The notes beneath the pieces were generated by a model. It searched no databases, had not been told where the DNA came from, and saw only the letters and a list, made by a program, of their open reading frames with translations. 64,000 nt of DNA from Gammaproteobacteria bacterium (GTDB taxonomy: Bacteria; Pseudomonadota; Gammaproteobacteria; Thiohalobacterales; Thiohalobacteraceae), in the NCBI GenBank assembly GCA_018819175.1, contig JAHJQQ010000023.1, forward strand, positions 154,791 to 218,790, written 5' to 3'. A program made the translations under genes and the position numbers. The number at the start of each line of letters is the position of its first letter. Positions within the stretch are counted from its first letter, which is position 1. This document shows positions 63,710 through 64,000 of the stretch, piece after piece.

Positions 63710-63866
63710 AACCTCTGATTAAGTCGCTGAAGCGGCAGCTGCTGTGTTGCAACCAGGCTCAAAATGCTCATTTACGCCGTGTAAACTCCGCTTTTTCACC
63801 CGGCTGCGCCTTGCATCTGCTCGCTTGATCAACTTATTGATCATTACCAATTGGGATGGCACAAAC

Positions 63867-64000
63867 GCCCCTCTCCCTAACCCTCTCCCCGCAAGCGGGG
63901 AGAGGGGATAACCCCCTCTCCCGCCGGGGCGGGAGAGGGTTGGGGAGAGGGTGGCGAAGTTCTTAAATCGAGCATATCTATGTCATGCCATCATGTAATG
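63867..64000. repeat. CTCTCCC/GGGAGAG repeat, copy E, running off the window
   Basis: Two hairpins (CCCCTCTCCCTAACCCTCTC...; CTCTCCCGCCGGGGCGGGAG) are followed by GGTGGCGAAGTTCTTAAATC and ATCTATGTCATGCCATCATG. The second part matches 47973-48064 for about 90 bases with few changes, so a unit longer than the hairpin is repeated. Confidence 0.75.

Overview
The window looks like the chromosome of a Gammaproteobacterium with an envelope-glycan lifestyle, most plausibly a sulfur-oxidiser-like lineage (Chromatiales or Acidiferrobacterales type). That placement is inference from gene content: groESL behind a CIRCE operator, fxsA, cutA-dsbD, yggX-mutY-asmA, and a PEP-CTERM/exosortase system. No 16S rRNA gene is present to settle it.

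Layout. 1-6 kb holds core genes: the end of an unknown gene, groEL/groES, fxsA, cutA and a dsbD with two N-terminal periplasmic domains. 6-18.6 kb is a minus-strand exosortase regulation and precursor block: prsR, prsK, prsT, fcl, gmd, a MraY/WecA-like lipid phosphosugar transferase, and an exosortase fused to EpsI. 19.4-31.4 kb is a plus-strand polysaccharide operon: methyltransferase, glycan-active secreted protein, Wzx flippase, two sulfotransferases, three glycosyltransferases, a Wzy-like polymerase and a WcaF-type acetyltransferase. 31.4-45 kb is a mosaic of large secreted repeat proteins, a third sulfotransferase with a C10 tract, a glycosyltransferase, a carbamoyltransferase, two decayed APS-kinase relics and a toxin-antitoxin pair. 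45.7-53.2 kb has a SAT/APS-kinase fusion, a phosphomannomutase, a subtilase with a calcium-binding tail and a secreted DUF4185-like protein. 53.4-59.2 kb has tRNA-Phe, a duplicated rfbB end broken next to an IS1595-family element, a small VPLPA-type sorting-signal protein and rfbBDCA. 59.4-63.4 kb returns to core genes (yggX, mutY, a SRPBCC protein, asmA).

How it fits together (inference). Phosphomannomutase, Gmd and Fcl feed GDP-fucose. RfbABCD feed dTDP-rhamnose. The APS kinase supplies PAPS for three sulfotransferases. Acetyl-, carbamoyl- and methyltransferases offer further decoration, and Wzx/Wzy handle assembly. The exosortase, its PrsK/PrsR/PrsT partners and the VPLPA-tailed protein suggest that protein anchoring is tied to this polysaccharide. 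The most interesting hypothesis is therefore a sulfated, deoxyhexose-containing exopolysaccharide made beside an exosortase system, with one sulfotransferase possibly phase-variable.

Intergenic spaces carry at least three families of dispersed repeats (CACGGAA palindromes, CTCTCCC/GGGAGAG hairpins, GTAGGGTGGGTTA palindromes). One CTCTCCC copy sits in frame inside the SAT gene. All functional calls come from reading sequence motifs; no database search was run.
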